Source: an uncultured Actinomycetes bacterium
Lineage (GTDB): Bacteria > Actinomycetota > Coriobacteriia > Coriobacteriales > Atopobiaceae
Reading direction: 5' to 3'
Assembly: GCA_900314645.1 (NCBI GenBank)
Contig: OMWB01000001.1
Location: forward strand, 170,811-234,810
DNA length: 64,000 bases
Under the pieces are notes generated by a model. That model was not told the DNA's origin and did not search any database. It saw only the letters and a program-made list of their open reading frames with translations. Numbering within the stretch: position 1 is the first letter of the stretch; each line of letters opens with the position of its first letter. The position numbers were made by a program, and so were the translations under genes. Of the stretch, positions 1 to 9,601 are shown in pieces.

Positions 1-533
1 ACGCCGTTGTACACGAGCGGGCCATCCAGCTCGTCGAGCTCGTAGTGCCAGCCCTCCTGCTCGAAGATGCGCGGCTTGTGATAGATGGCGGGGTGCAGCA
101 CGGCGTCCAGGTACACGTCCATGAGGTTCTCGTAGTCTTGGACGTTGGTGGAGCTGACGGGATACATGGTCTTGTCAGGGAACGTCAGCGCGTTGAGGAA
201 CGTCTGCATGGAGGTCTTCAACAGGTTGACAAACGGCTCCTTCACGGGGTAGTGGTCAGAGCCACACAGCACCGAGTGCTCCAGGATGTGGAAGACGCCC
301 GTGTCGTCTGCCGGCGGGGTCTTGAAGGCGATGGAGAAGGAGCGGTTGGGGTCGGCGCAGGCAATCCACAGCACCCGCGCGCCCGATGCGTCGTGTCGGA
401 GCACGTAGCCAGTGGCAGAGAGCTCCTTGAGCGGCTCGATGGCCTTGACGGTAAACCCCTGATGGGTGGTGCCCACGGCGAGTGCGGGGTCAGGTGTGGT
501 AAAGCGCGCTGCGTCAGCGGCAAGTTCTGGCAT
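1..533 (-). CDS. M16C zinc peptidase, N-terminal part (presequence-protease type)
   Basis: This is the N-terminal 177 or so residues of a gene that runs off the left edge. The translation contains HILEH, the inverted zinc motif HxxEH of M16 metallopeptidases, within a context (FHILEHSVLCGS) typical of the M16C presequence protease/insulinase-like group. It also has the family phrase FLNALTFPDKTMYP downstream. Family members are large (about 970 residues), usually cytoplasmic in bacteria, and degrade peptides. The start is ATG at 531-533 on the minus strand. The catalytic first domain is intact as far as visible. The rest of the protein lies outside the window, so integrity cannot be judged. 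Confidence 0.85.
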   Translation of the reverse strand, partial: MPELAADAARFTTPDPALAVGTTHQGFTVKAIEPLKELSATGYVLRHDASGARVLWIACADPNRSFSIAFKTPPADDTGVFHILEHSVLCGSDHYPVKEPFVNLLKTSMQTFLNALTFPDKTMYPVSSTNVQDYENLMDVYLDAVLHPAIYHKPRIFEQEGWHYELDELDGPLVYNG

Positions 534-580
534 GGTGCCTCCTTATGTATTGGGTTCGTATGGGACTCTAGCACGCAAAA

Positions 581-606
581 CGCCCGACGTCCTGCGACGT
601 CGGGCG
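581..606 (-). terminator. Intrinsic terminator of the secreted wall protein gene
   Basis: A perfect 10-bp stem (CGCCCGACGT with its complement) and a 6-nt loop are followed on the minus strand by TTTT. It lies just past the stop of the minus-strand gene ending at 649 and before the M16C peptidase start. The two minus-strand genes are therefore probably separate transcripts. Confidence 0.8.
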
Positions 607-648
607 TGTCATGGCAATGTGGTGAAGGGGACAGCAGAAGTTGGCGGC

Positions 649-1836
649 CTACAGGCTGTCGCTTCCCCAAATCTCGTACATGCACGAGGAGACGGAGCTG
701 TACCAGAACGAGGCGTTGGGCGGGCAGTACGTTTGCGCGGCGTCCCAGGTGAGGGTGTAGCCGTAGCCAGCGGCAAGGCCGCTCACGTGGCCACGGATGG
801 CGGACTCCCAGTCTCCCCAGGCAACGTCGCCCCAGCCCCATGCGTTGTGGGACTCGAAGCAGTTCAGGCCAGAGCTGCTCTCCATGCGGGCGATGGCGGG
901 GGACCAGCGCGGGTCTACGCCATAGTCATAGGCTGCCTCGGCAAACACGCGGCCATAGCCACCAAGGGGATAGCCCGCGTTGAAGGCGTCGATGCGCTCG
1001 GCCCAAGTGGCGATGAACTGCTCGCGCGAGTCGACCGACGGGGCGGGAGTCTCGTCCTGCGCCGGCTCCGGATCGGGTTCGGGATCAGGCTCAGGATCAG
1101 GCGTCTGCTCACCCTGATCCTCGGGGTCGGTCGTCTGCTGCTCGTCATCGCTGACGCCGTTGCTGGTGTCGTCAGTCTCGGGAGCAACGATGTCTGCCGT
1201 GCGGCCGCTGGCGGTCTCGAAGGTGCCGCCCTCGTTCTGGCGTGCCGCCTCAAGTGCGGCCTCGCGTGCCTGCTCCTCCGCGAGGGCTTGGGCGAGTGCG
1301 GCCTGGCGAGCCTGCTCGCGGGCTTCCTCGGCCTCGGCGAGGGCGGCTGCGGCACGATCGCGCTCGCTCTCTGCCTCAGCGCGCTGGGCGTCGAGCGTGG
1401 CGTTAAGGATGGAGAGCTCGTCCTCAAGCTGGATGAGACGGTCAATCTCTTCCACGTTGCGGTTCTGGATGATGTCCAGATACTGCACCATGGAGAGGAA
1501 CTCGTTGAAGTCGTTGGCAGAGAGCACCAGATCGAGGAGGCTTCCGCCCGACTGCTGGAACTTGTACATCGCACGGACGGAGTTGGCCGTCTTGAGGCGC
1601 TGCTCAGGCAGGGTGGCCTCGATGTCGGAAAGACGCGCCTCGTTGTCAGAGATCTGGACCATGAGGTCGTCGACCTTGCCCTGGGCCTCTTTGAACTCGA
1701 TGGAGCAGCGCTCGATCTCTGCGGCAAGCTCAGCGTCAGTGGCCGCATATGCCCTGGTGGGAACCGTAAACGCGGCGCCCAGTGCCATGGAGGCGGCAAG
1801 TCCCAGAGCGATCAGGTCTCGTGCGGGTCTATGCAT
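649..1836 (-). CDS. Secreted coiled-coil protein with lysozyme-like C-terminal domain
   Basis: The 395-residue product starts with a Sec signal peptide: a basic MHRPAR stretch, a hydrophobic core and a likely cut after AYA. A charged alpha-helical coiled coil (about residues 35-200, rich in Ala/Glu/Arg) follows, resembling the N-terminal regulatory region of PcsB/CwlO-like wall hydrolases. Next is a disordered acidic linker with PDPEPDPEP repeats, then a C-terminal domain of about 130 residues with ARMESSSG and HNAWGWG. That last pattern fits a lysozyme/glucosaminidase-fold muramidase, the ESSSG glutamate being the likely acid; this function is inferred. The chosen ATG has GGAGGAAG eight bases upstream; an upstream ATG at 1905 lacks one and would bury the signal peptide. 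It is probably involved in peptidoglycan remodelling. Confidence 0.7.
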   Translation of the reverse strand: MHRPARDLIALGLAASMALGAAFTVPTRAYAATDAELAAEIERCSIEFKEAQGKVDDLMVQISDNEARLSDIEATLPEQRLKTANSVRAMYKFQQSGGSLLDLVLSANDFNEFLSMVQYLDIIQNRNVEEIDRLIQLEDELSILNATLDAQRAEAESERDRAAAALAEAEEAREQARQAALAQALAEEQAREAALEAARQNEGGTFETASGRTADIVAPETDDTSNGVSDDEQQTTDPEDQGEQTPDPEPDPEPDPEPAQDETPAPSVDSREQFIATWAERIDAFNAGYPLGGYGRVFAEAAYDYGVDPRWSPAIARMESSSGLNCFESHNAWGWGDVAWGDWESAIRGHVSGLAAGYGYTLTWDAAQTYCPPNASFWYSSVSSCMYEIWGSDSL

Positions 1837-1990
1837 ACGTCTTCCTCCAATGGCCAATACGACGACACGTAAAAATGCCTTCACAGCATCTCCAGACTTT
1901 TCCATGTTACCCTAGCTTTCTTGCGCCCACTGTTTATTCATGACGCGGAGTATCATTGAGTGGCCTGACAACAATCAAAAGGAGGCCTAA

Positions 1991-2926
1991 ATGGAGCTAA
2001 ATGAGCTGTTGAGGGCGGCCCTGTATGGACTGGTCGAGGGCATCACCGAGTGGCTGCCCATCTCGTCCACGGGCCACATGTTGTTGCTCGACCAATTTGT
2101 AAAACTTGATGTGAGCCCGGACTTCTGGGACATGTTTTTGGTGGTTATCCAGCTCGGGGCCATCCTTGCGGTGTGCGTGCTGTTTTTCCACCAGCTCAAC
2201 CCGTTCTCCAAGCGCAAGACGCCCGAGGAGCGCCGCTCCACGTGGGGGATGTGGGCAAAGATCGTGGTTGCGTGCGTGCCTGCCGCCGCGGTGGGCATCC
2301 CGCTCGACGACTGGATGGAGGAGCATCTGGGCAGCCCGTTCGTGATCGCTGCGGCGCTCATCGTCTACGGCATCGCGTTCATCATCATCGAGAACGCGCG
2401 CGAGCGTCGAGCCGCCGCCCTGATGGCAGAGCGCGCATCGGGCAAGCACTTTGCCGCGTCCGAACGTCCGCTCACCGCAACCGAGCTGGCCGATGCCGAC
2501 GCCCGCGTGCAGGACATGTCGCAGCTGGGGTGGGCCACGGCCATCGGCATCGGGCTCTTCCAGGTGCTCTCGCTCGTCCCTGGCACGTCGCGCTCTGGCT
2601 CTACTATCATTGGCGGCCTGCTTCTGGGCTGCTCTCGTGCGGTTGCTGCCGAGTTCACGTTCTACCTGGCCATTCCCGTGATGTTTGGCGCAAGCGCCCT
2701 CAGGCTGCTCAAGTACTTCCTCAAGGGCAACGGCTTTGTCGCGCAGGAGTTCGCGCTTCTGGGCGTGGGCAGCGGCGTGGCCTTTGTGGTTTCGCTTCTG
2801 GCCATCCGCTTCCTCATGAGCTTTGTGCGCAAGCATGACTTCAAGCCGTTTGGCTGGTATCGCATCCTGCTGGGCGTGGCGGTCATCGCCTACTTTGGGC
2901 TGCAGATGCTGGGCGTGATTGCCTGA
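1991..2926 (+). CDS. uppP: Undecaprenyl-diphosphatase (BacA/UppP)
   Basis: This integral membrane enzyme dephosphorylates undecaprenyl pyrophosphate to recycle the lipid carrier for peptidoglycan synthesis, and it confers bacitracin tolerance. Both family signatures are visible. The first is E16-x3-E20 with SSTGH at 25-29 near the N terminus. The second is PGTSRSG around residues 197-203, which holds the catalytic arginine. At 311 residues it is longer than the usual 265-280, because of a charged cytoplasmic loop (about residues 137-175) between transmembrane segments. GGAGG lies 5-10 bases before the ATG. It is followed within 25 bases by the phosphatase gene, suggesting co-transcription. 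Confidence 0.95.
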   Translation: MELNELLRAALYGLVEGITEWLPISSTGHMLLLDQFVKLDVSPDFWDMFLVVIQLGAILAVCVLFFHQLNPFSKRKTPEERRSTWGMWAKIVVACVPAAAVGIPLDDWMEEHLGSPFVIAAALIVYGIAFIIIENARERRAAALMAERASGKHFAASERPLTATELADADARVQDMSQLGWATAIGIGLFQVLSLVPGTSRSGSTIIGGLLLGCSRAVAAEFTFYLAIPVMFGASALRLLKYFLKGNGFVAQEFALLGVGSGVAFVVSLLAIRFLMSFVRKHDFKPFGWYRILLGVAVIAYFGLQMLGVIA

Positions 2927-2948
2927 CGGCAGGAAGGGGAGATGCCCC

Positions 2949-3455
2949 GTGACCAAGATTCTCTTTATCTGCCACGGCAACATCTGTCGCTCCACCATGG
3001 CTGAATACGTGATGCGCTACCTCGTGTCCCAGCGCGGCCTCGAAGGCACCATTGTCTGCGACTCGGCTGCCACGAGCACCGAGGAGCTGGGAAATCCCGT
3101 GCATCCTGGCACGCAGCGCGTGCTTGCTCGCCACGGAATTCCGTGTGGCAACCACCGTGCGCGCCAGATGACACGCGCCGACTACGACGCGTACGACCTT
3201 CTCATTGGCATGGACGAGAACAACCGCGGCAACATGGTTCGGCTGCTTTTGGGCAGGCGCGGATGGGGCTACGGTGCCGTGAGCGGCTCAGACCTTAAGA
3301 AGGCTGATCCCGACGGCAAGATCGCCCTCTTGCTTGACTGGTCAGCCCGGCCGCGTGACATCGCCGATCCGTGGTACACCCACGACTTCGAGACGACGTT
3401 TGCCGACGTCATGGAAGGCTGTGAGACGTTGCTGGCAAACCTCATTGCCCTTTGA
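2949..3455 (+). CDS. Low-molecular-weight protein-tyrosine phosphatase
   Basis: The 168-residue product has the P-loop C8-H-G-N-I-C-R14-S near the N terminus, matching the CX5R(S/T) catalytic signature of LMW-PTPs. It also has the general-acid DPW motif near residue 140 (ADPWYTHDFE). Such enzymes act on phosphotyrosine, often on bacterial tyrosine kinases that control polysaccharide export, or on arginine phosphate; the substrate here is unknown. The GTG at 2949 is chosen because GGAAGGGGA lies eight bases upstream. A TTG at 2919, inside the end of uppP, would add ten residues before the fold. It sits directly behind uppP, so the context is envelope-related. Confidence 0.88.
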   Translation: MTKILFICHGNICRSTMAEYVMRYLVSQRGLEGTIVCDSAATSTEELGNPVHPGTQRVLARHGIPCGNHRARQMTRADYDAYDLLIGMDENNRGNMVRLLLGRRGWGYGAVSGSDLKKADPDGKIALLLDWSARPRDIADPWYTHDFETTFADVMEGCETLLANLIAL

Positions 3456-3512
3456 ACGCCTCTCTTGTGTAAAACCGCAGGTCGTTTTGCAAGCAAGGCG
3501 TCCAAAGGGCGA

Positions 3513-3540
3513 TTGCCTTCGCAGTGCTAGAGTGTAGGGT
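3513..3540 (+). promoter_or_regulatory. Possible promoter of the ATP-grasp gene
   Basis: TTGCCT and TAGGGT are separated by 16 bases, 30 bases ahead of the ATG at 3570. The hexamers are imperfect, so this is a weak call. Confidence 0.3.
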
Positions 3541-3569
3541 GCGAAATCGATGAGAGGAAAGGGCCTCCT

Positions 3570-4562
3570 ATGGGACTTCTTGACTACGCACGCAGCGCAA
3601 ACTACAAGCGCTTCTACGGAGACCTCAAAGAGATCTCCAAGCGTGTGCACAAGCCTGCGTGGCTGATGTTTGTTGATGCAGGCATTTGCTTCATCAAGTA
3701 TCGTTCGGGCTTGCAGGACTACCTCAACTTCAAGTTCTACGAGAAGTCCGCGGCAGAGCGCAGGACGTACGTGACCACCGGCGACGAGTACTACGCCTAC
3801 CAGGTGCTGTGCCCGCTGGAGTACGCGGAGTTCTTCTCGGACAAGGTCAACTTCCACAAGAACTTTGCCAAGTACGCGCGCCGCGAGTACTGCAGCCCCG
3901 AGGACGGCCTCGAGGCGTTTGAGGCCTTCTGCGAGCGGCATCCGTCGTTCGTCAAGAAGCCGCGCTATGGCCTGGGCGGAGGCGGCGTGGTGAAGGTCGA
4001 CGCGGCCGACATCGCCGATAAGCAGGCGTTTCTTGACGAGATGCGCGAGAACGGCGAGTTCGTGGAAGAGCTGGTGGTGCAGGACGAGCGCTGGAGCGCG
4101 CTTTCTCCCAGCACCAACACCCTGCGCGTGATGACCTTTGCCAACAACGACGAGTCGCGCCTGGTGCTGGCCGTGGCGCGCGTGGGCAGCGGCGCCACCA
4201 TCATGGACAACTTCCACCAAGGTGGCATGGGCGTGCTGGTTGACACCGAGCGCGGGTGCCTCGTGGGCAACGGCTTCGACAAGAAGGTGAACGAGAGCCC
4301 GGTGAGTCCCACGGGCGTCGTCTTTGACGGCTACCCTATCCCGTACTGGGACGAAGTGGTGGAGATGGTCTGCGAGGCGGCACTGGTCAACCAGGGCGTC
4401 AAGCTCATCGGTTGGGACGTGGCGCTTGCGCAGGACGGGCCGCTACTGATCGAGGCAAACCGTGGTCCCGGTTGGGACGTGACCCAGGTGCCGGCCCAGC
4501 ACGGGCAGAAGGAGCTGCTCAACGAGATGCTGCGTGAGGTAGGCGCACCGGAGCGTCCCTAA
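3570..4562 (+). CDS. Sugar-transfer-associated ATP-grasp protein
   Basis: The 330-residue soluble protein fits the ATP-grasp fold: a glycine-rich loop (YGLGGGGV, about residues 133-140) for nucleotide binding, and a C-terminal metal/ATP-binding segment ending in LIEANRGPGWD. That ending is typical of the 'ATPgrasp_ST' family found with polysaccharide and teichoic-acid-like genes. ATP-grasp enzymes ligate a carboxylate to an amine or similar group; the substrates of this family are not established. GAGAGGAAAGGG precedes the ATG. Its TAA overlaps the next gene's ATG by one base, so the two are translationally coupled. Confidence 0.75.
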   Translation: MGLLDYARSANYKRFYGDLKEISKRVHKPAWLMFVDAGICFIKYRSGLQDYLNFKFYEKSAAERRTYVTTGDEYYAYQVLCPLEYAEFFSDKVNFHKNFAKYARREYCSPEDGLEAFEAFCERHPSFVKKPRYGLGGGGVVKVDAADIADKQAFLDEMRENGEFVEELVVQDERWSALSPSTNTLRVMTFANNDESRLVLAVARVGSGATIMDNFHQGGMGVLVDTERGCLVGNGFDKKVNESPVSPTGVVFDGYPIPYWDEVVEMVCEAALVNQGVKLIGWDVALAQDGPLLIEANRGPGWDVTQVPAQHGQKELLNEMLREVGAPERP

Positions 4563-5773
4563 TGGAGCTGCTGTCGCCAGCAGGAGGGCCTGAGCAGCTG
4601 CGGCTCGCGGCGCACTTTGGCGCGGACGCCGTCTATGTTGCGGGCAAACGCTGGGGCATGCGCTCGCGCAGCGTCAATTTTGAAGACGACGAGCTGGCTC
4701 GTGCCGTGCGCTGGGCACACGGTCGAGCCGTCTCGGTGCATGTGACCCTCAATGTGGTCATGACTGACACCGACATGGAAAGCTTGCCTGCCTACCTGCG
4801 CTTTATTGACGAGATAGGTGTTGACGCGGCTATCGTGGCGGATCTGGGCACGCTCGAGTTGCTACGGAGGCATGCGCCGCATGTAGAGGCCCACCTTTCC
4901 ACGCAGGCCAGCGTGATGAGCGCGGTGACGGCCGATGCGTGGGCACGGCTGGGCGTGCGACGCGTGGTGCTCGCACGCGAGATGACACTCGCGCAGATAG
5001 CCGAGCTGAGGCGGCGCTGCTCGAAGGAGCTGGAACTCGAGGCCTTTGCGCACGGATCGATGTGCATGGCGTACTCGGGAAGGTGCCTGCTTTCTGCCGA
5101 GCTGATGGGGCGTGGGCGCTCTGCCAGCTTTGGTGCGTGTGCGCAGCCCTGCCGCTGGGGCTGGGAGCTGGTTGAGGAAAAGACGGGCGTGGCGATCCCG
5201 GTGGAGACGGATGAACGCGGAAGCTACCTGCTCTCATCCAATGACCTCTGCATGATTGAGCATCTTGATAAGATGATCGATGCTGGCATCGACGCCATCA
5301 AGGTAGAGGGACGCGCCAAGGGCAGCTATTACACCGCATGTGTGACTAACGCATACCGCCATGTGCTGGACGGCAGCCCGGTGGAGCCGTGGCGTGCGGA
5401 GCTCGACGCGGTAAGCCATCGGCCGTATTCAACTGGCTTCTACTTTGGTGAGCCCACGCAGAACCCGGGACGCGTCGACTACGTCCGCGAGCGCAGCATG
5501 GTGGGCGTGGTTCGTGGGAGCGAGGCCGACTTCGGTGGATTCATCGTCGAACTTGAGTGCCGAAACCGCGCCGCGCGCGATGCACAAGCCGAGGTGCTGA
5601 GCCCCGGAGAGGACGTGCGCAAGATTAGGCTGGCCGCCCTTGAGGAGTGGGATGACGCGGCCGGCGCTTGGACGCCGGTGGACATCATGGCGCGCAGCAT
5701 GGGGCGATATCGCTTCCGCTCACCCGTGCCGCTCTCAAAGCGCGACGTAGTCTGCGTGGAAGCGGCGCAATAA
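4562..5773 (+). CDS. Peptidase U32 family protein
   Basis: The 403-residue product begins MELLSPAGGPEQLRLA, the standard U32 opening, and contains the U32 signature YSGRCLLSAELMGR, with cysteines following in GACAQPCRW. U32 proteins include collagenase-like enzymes and, better established, RNA hydroxylation factors (RlhA, TrhP/YegQ types) in which conserved cysteines may hold an iron-sulfur centre. Which role applies is open. The ATG overlaps the TAA of the ATP-grasp gene by one base. The C-terminal part (about residues 310-400) forms a beta-rich domain common to the family. Confidence 0.85.
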   Translation: MELLSPAGGPEQLRLAAHFGADAVYVAGKRWGMRSRSVNFEDDELARAVRWAHGRAVSVHVTLNVVMTDTDMESLPAYLRFIDEIGVDAAIVADLGTLELLRRHAPHVEAHLSTQASVMSAVTADAWARLGVRRVVLAREMTLAQIAELRRRCSKELELEAFAHGSMCMAYSGRCLLSAELMGRGRSASFGACAQPCRWGWELVEEKTGVAIPVETDERGSYLLSSNDLCMIEHLDKMIDAGIDAIKVEGRAKGSYYTACVTNAYRHVLDGSPVEPWRAELDAVSHRPYSTGFYFGEPTQNPGRVDYVRERSMVGVVRGSEADFGGFIVELECRNRAARDAQAEVLSPGEDVRKIRLAALEEWDDAAGAWTPVDIMARSMGRYRFRSPVPLSKRDVVCVEAAQ

Positions 5774-5811
5774 TAGCGATATATATGGGCGCGTAAGAGA
5801 AGGGGGTCATC

Positions 5812-6954
5812 ATGCCTCGGTTCCTGTTTGCCTCAGATTCGTTCAAGGGGACCATCTCCTCGGCAGAGGCGGGCGAGCTCTTGCGCGAGGCGGCACTTGC
5901 GTCGTTTCCTGATGCAAAGACCAAGACCTTGGTGGTTGCCGACGGTGGAGAAGGAACCGTCGATGCGGTCGTTGCTGCTACGAACGGGGTCATGCGCAAG
6001 GTGACGGTGGAAGGCCCTCTGGGTGGTGCCGTGAAGGCGCACTATGGACTGCTTGGCGGGTCTCGCGCGGTCATCGAGATGGCGGAGGCCTCGGGGCTTC
6101 CCCTGGTCGCGTTTGACGAGCGCGACCCGCGGCTGGCCAGCACGTACGGGACGGGTCAGCTCATTGCTGACGCGCTCGACCAAGGCGTGCGTGACATCTC
6201 GCTGGCCATCGGCGGCTCGGCCACCAACGATGGCGGCATGGGCTGCATGCGTGCCCTTGGCGCGCGCCTCTTGGATGGCGAGGGTAACGAGTTGGCAGGC
6301 ACAGGCGCTGACCTCGCACTTGTTCGCGAGATTGACCTTTCGGGCATGGACAAGCGCATTGCCAAGACTACCTTCCGCGTGATGTGCGACGTGGACAACC
6401 CGCTTTTGGGGCCACGCGGCGCAACGCACGTGTTTGGTCCGCAGAAGGGAGCCACGCCCGAGACGGTTGAAGAGCTTGAGCGCGGCATGGAGAACTACGC
6501 CCAGGTCCTGTGCAAGACCTTCGCGGGCTTTGATCCCATGGCGGATGGCATGGGCGCGGCAGGCGGGCTGGGCGCCGCGGCGCGGGCGTTCCTCGACGCA
6601 GAAGTGGTGCGCGGGATCGAGTGCGTGCTTGACCTCGTGGGCTTTGATCGGCTGTTGGATGGCTGTGACCTCTGCGTGACGGGAGAGGGCCATGCGGACG
6701 TGCAGTCGGCATACGGCAAGGTGATCAGTGGCATCGCGGGACGCTGCGTGGCCGCGGGAGTTCCCTGTGTTGCGGTCGTGGGTGCCATGGACGAGGACGC
6801 GACGGCCCTCTTTGGCGTGGGCGTGGATGCGCTCATTCCCACCGTGATTGACATCGTATCTCGCGAGGAGACCCTCGCACGATCAAAGGAGAACTATCAG
6901 CTGGCCGCCCAGCGTCTCTTCACGCTGCTGCGCCTGGGAACAAAGCTCGGGTGA
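5812..6954 (+). CDS. Glycerate 2-kinase (GarK/GlxK family)
   Basis: The 380-residue product opens with FLFASDSFKGTISSAEA and continues with VADGGEGTVDA and GGSATNDGGMG, all hallmark segments of the class II glycerate kinase family. The enzyme phosphorylates D-glycerate with ATP to 2- or 3-phosphoglycerate, feeding lower glycolysis from serine or sugar-acid breakdown. AAGGGGG precedes the ATG. No glyoxylate or tartronate genes are adjacent, so the upstream pathway is not shown by context. Length and motifs are complete. Confidence 0.9.
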   Translation: MPRFLFASDSFKGTISSAEAGELLREAALASFPDAKTKTLVVADGGEGTVDAVVAATNGVMRKVTVEGPLGGAVKAHYGLLGGSRAVIEMAEASGLPLVAFDERDPRLASTYGTGQLIADALDQGVRDISLAIGGSATNDGGMGCMRALGARLLDGEGNELAGTGADLALVREIDLSGMDKRIAKTTFRVMCDVDNPLLGPRGATHVFGPQKGATPETVEELERGMENYAQVLCKTFAGFDPMADGMGAAGGLGAAARAFLDAEVVRGIECVLDLVGFDRLLDGCDLCVTGEGHADVQSAYGKVISGIAGRCVAAGVPCVAVVGAMDEDATALFGVGVDALIPTVIDIVSREETLARSKENYQLAAQRLFTLLRLGTKLG

Positions 6955-6995
6955 GCTGACGAGCGTTGACGTCGCCAGCTTATGGTTGGTTCAAA

Positions 6996-7030
6996 CCGAC
7001 GCCGGGGGATGCCTCGGCGTCGGTTTTCTT
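6996..7030 (+). terminator. Intrinsic terminator after glycerate kinase
   Basis: An 8-bp stem CCGACGCC/GGCGTCGG with a 12-nt loop is followed by TTTTCTT. It separates glycerate kinase from the helicase gene. Confidence 0.8.
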
Positions 7031-7115
7031 GTGCCGAGTCCTCGGGTTTGGAATTGGTGTCCAGTAGGGTCGCTACACTAGTGTGCCTAGCTAAATTCGG
7101 CCCTCAGGAGTGCTC

Positions 7116-9596
7116 ATGCCCTTTGACCAGCAGCAATCGCTCTTTGGAACCTATGACGCAGACCAGCTTTGGATGCCCGCCGCGCCCCTTGTTGACCTCA
7201 ACAGCCTCAACCCGGCGCAGCGCGAGGCTGCGGAGTGCACCCAAGGGCCGCTACTGGTGCTTGCGGGGGCAGGCTCGGGCAAGACGCGCGTGCTGACGTA
7301 TCGCATTGCCCACATGATTGGCGACGAGGGTGTGCGCCCCTGGCAGATCCTAGCCATCACCTTCACCAACAAGGCCGCGGCAGAGATGCGCGAGCGCCTT
7401 GCCAAGCTGGTGCCCAGCACGCGCGGCATGTGGATCTGCACGTTCCACGCCATGTGCGTGCGCATCCTGCGCGAAGACGCGGAGCTTCTTGGCTACCGCC
7501 CCAACTTCACCATCTACGACGACGATGACTCCCGCCGTCTGGTGCGCGACATCATGGCTGACCTCGACATCGACCCAAAGCAGTACCCGCTCAACTCCAT
7601 CCGCGCCATCATCAGCAACGCGAAGAACGCTCTCATCACGCCTGAGGAGATGTCCTTGGAGGCCGACAGCCCCGCCTACCAGAAGGCCGCGCGCGTCTAT
7701 GCAGAGCTCCAGCGCCGCCTCTCGCGCGCCAATGCGATGGACTTCGATGACCTGCTCACCCGTGCGTACGAGCTGCTCTCCAAGCATCCCGAGGTGCTGG
7801 ACCGCTATCAGGAACGCTTCCGTCAGATCAGTGTGGACGAGTATCAGGACACCAACAAGGCTCAGTACGCCATCACCAACCTCTTGGCTGCCAAGTACCG
7901 CAACCTCATGGTGGTGGGCGACGACGACCAATCCATCTACAGTTGGCGTGGCGCCGACATCCAGAACATCCTTGACTTTGAGAAGGACTACCCAGAGGCC
8001 AAGGTGGTGCGTCTTGAGGAGAACTACCGCTCGACGGGCCATATTCTGGCGGCGGCCAACGCCGTAGTGGCGCACAACTCGCGCCGCAAGGAGAAGCACC
8101 TGTTCACCTCTGCGGGCGACGGCGAGAAGATCCGCGTGTTCCAGGCGGCGGACGAGCGCGACGAGGGCCGTTGGATCGGCTCTGAGATAGAGAAGCTGCA
8201 TGATGCCGGCACAAGCTACGACGACATCGCGGTCTTCTATCGCACCAACGCGCAGTCGCGCATCTTGGAAGATATGTTCCTGCGTGCGGGTGTGCCGTAC
8301 AAGATCGTGGGTGGCACACGCTTCTTTGACCGCGCGGAGATTCGCGACGTCATGGCCTACCTCAAGCTGGTGGTCAACCCTGACGACGACGTGAGCGCCA
8401 TGCGCGTGGTCAACACGCCGCGCCGTGGTATCGGCACCACGTCGGTGCGCAAGATCAGCGCCTATGCGGCGGAAAATGGACTTTCGTTCTTTGCGGCGGC
8501 GCAGCTGTGCGTGGCCGAGTCAGGCTTGCTCTCCGCCAAGGTGCGAGGCGCGTTGGGGGAGTTCTGCGCAACTATCGAGGCAGGCCGCCACATGACCGGT
8601 GAGCTGCGCGACGTGGTGGAGGCCATCGTCGACCGCACGGGTCTTATCCAGGCGCTTCGTGCCGAGAACAGCATCGAGGCCGATGGCCGCATCGAGAACA
8701 TTCAGGAGTTCTATGGCGTCGCCGCGGAGTTCGACGAGACGCACGACGACGTTGAGGAGACGCTCGAGAGCCTGCGGCAGCTGCGTGCGGCCGGGGCCGT
8801 CGGCGCGGGCGAGATTCCCGATGCCCTGGCGGCTGAGGTCGAGGCCGATGCCGCGGCACTCGCGCAGGAGCAGGAGAGGCCCCAGGTGGCAGCAGAGAAG
8901 CTGCCGGCCCTCATGGAATGGCTGGCGCTGCGCTCTGACCTCGATGCGCTGGCAGGCTCTACGAGTGCCATCACGATGATGACGGTGCACTCGGCAAAGG
9001 GCTTGGAGTTTCCCGTGGTGTTCGTGGCGGGCATGGAAGACGGCATCTTCCCGCATCGCGCGCACGAGGGGGAGGGCGAGCAGCTTGAAGAGGAGCGTCG
9101 TCTGGCCTACGTGGCTATCACGCGCGCCGAGCGCAAGCTCTATCTCACCTACGCTACCACGCGCCGCATGTACGGTGGCACCGAGGCCTATCCGCGCAGC
9201 CGCTTCCTCAACGAGATTCCCGAGGAGCACGTGCAGAGCATCGGCGTGGGATCTTCGGGCTTCTCCGGTACAGGCTGGGCAAAGCGCGGAGACCGTCACG
9301 GCACCTATGGGTCGGGCCGTGGGTCTGAGGTGTATGGCGGCAACGTGTTTGGCTCGCGCACGAGGTCTACGGGCGGCTCGCACGATGTGGCGCGGCCTAC
9401 CGTCACCGGCATCAAGCGTGATGCGGCCAAGGCTGCCGAGACGTTCCTGCCTGGCGACCAGGTGTCGCACAAGACGTTTGGTCCCGGCAAGGTGGTCGCC
9501 GTGCAGGGTGATACCATCGAGGTGCACTTCACGCGTACCGGAAAGACCAAGAAGCTCATGAAGGGCTTTGCGCCCATCGTCAAGATCGAGGGGTGA
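7116..9596 (+). CDS. pcrA: ATP-dependent DNA helicase, UvrD/PcrA/Rep superfamily 1
   Basis: This 826-residue 3'-5' helicase is used in nucleotide excision repair and in removing obstacles from DNA. Walker A AGAGSGKT lies near residues 50-57, the DEYQD box (motif II) near 241, then [12 protein letters not shown] (motif III), VRLEENYRS (IV) and [14 protein letters not shown] (V), ending with VAITRAE (VI). A glycine/serine-rich linker (about 705-760) leads to a small C-terminal beta domain (KTFGPGKV) like the PcrA Tudor-type RNA-polymerase-binding module. The ATG at 7116 is preferred over the in-frame GTG at 7110, because CAGGAG is positioned for the ATG. PcrA is the likeliest specific identity. 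Confidence 0.9.
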   Translation: MPFDQQQSLFGTYDADQLWMPAAPLVDLNSLNPAQREAAECTQGPLLVLAGAGSGKTRVLTYRIAHMIGDEGVRPWQILAITFTNKAAAEMRERLAKLVPSTRGMWICTFHAMCVRILREDAELLGYRPNFTIYDDDDSRRLVRDIMADLDIDPKQYPLNSIRAIISNAKNALITPEEMSLEADSPAYQKAARVYAELQRRLSRANAMDFDDLLTRAYELLSKHPEVLDRYQERFRQISVDEYQDTNKAQYAITNLLAAKYRNLMVVGDDDQSIYSWRGADIQNILDFEKDYPEAKVVRLEENYRSTGHILAAANAVVAHNSRRKEKHLFTSAGDGEKIRVFQAADERDEGRWIGSEIEKLHDAGTSYDDIAVFYRTNAQSRILEDMFLRAGVPYKIVGGTRFFDRAEIRDVMAYLKLVVNPDDDVSAMRVVNTPRRGIGTTSVRKISAYAAENGLSFFAAAQLCVAESGLLSAKVRGALGEFCATIEAGRHMTGELRDVVEAIVDRTGLIQALRAENSIEADGRIENIQEFYGVAAEFDETHDDVEETLESLRQLRAAGAVGAGEIPDALAAEVEADAAALAQEQERPQVAAEKLPALMEWLALRSDLDALAGSTSAITMMTVHSAKGLEFPVVFVAGMEDGIFPHRAHEGEGEQLEEERRLAYVAITRAERKLYLTYATTRRMYGGTEAYPRSRFLNEIPEEHVQSIGVGSSGFSGTGWAKRGDRHGTYGSGRGSEVYGGNVFGSRTRSTGGSHDVARPTVTGIKRDAAKAAETFLPGDQVSHKTFGPGKVVAVQGDTIEVHFTRTGKTKKLMKGFAPIVKIEG

Positions 9597-9601
9597 CGCA
9601 C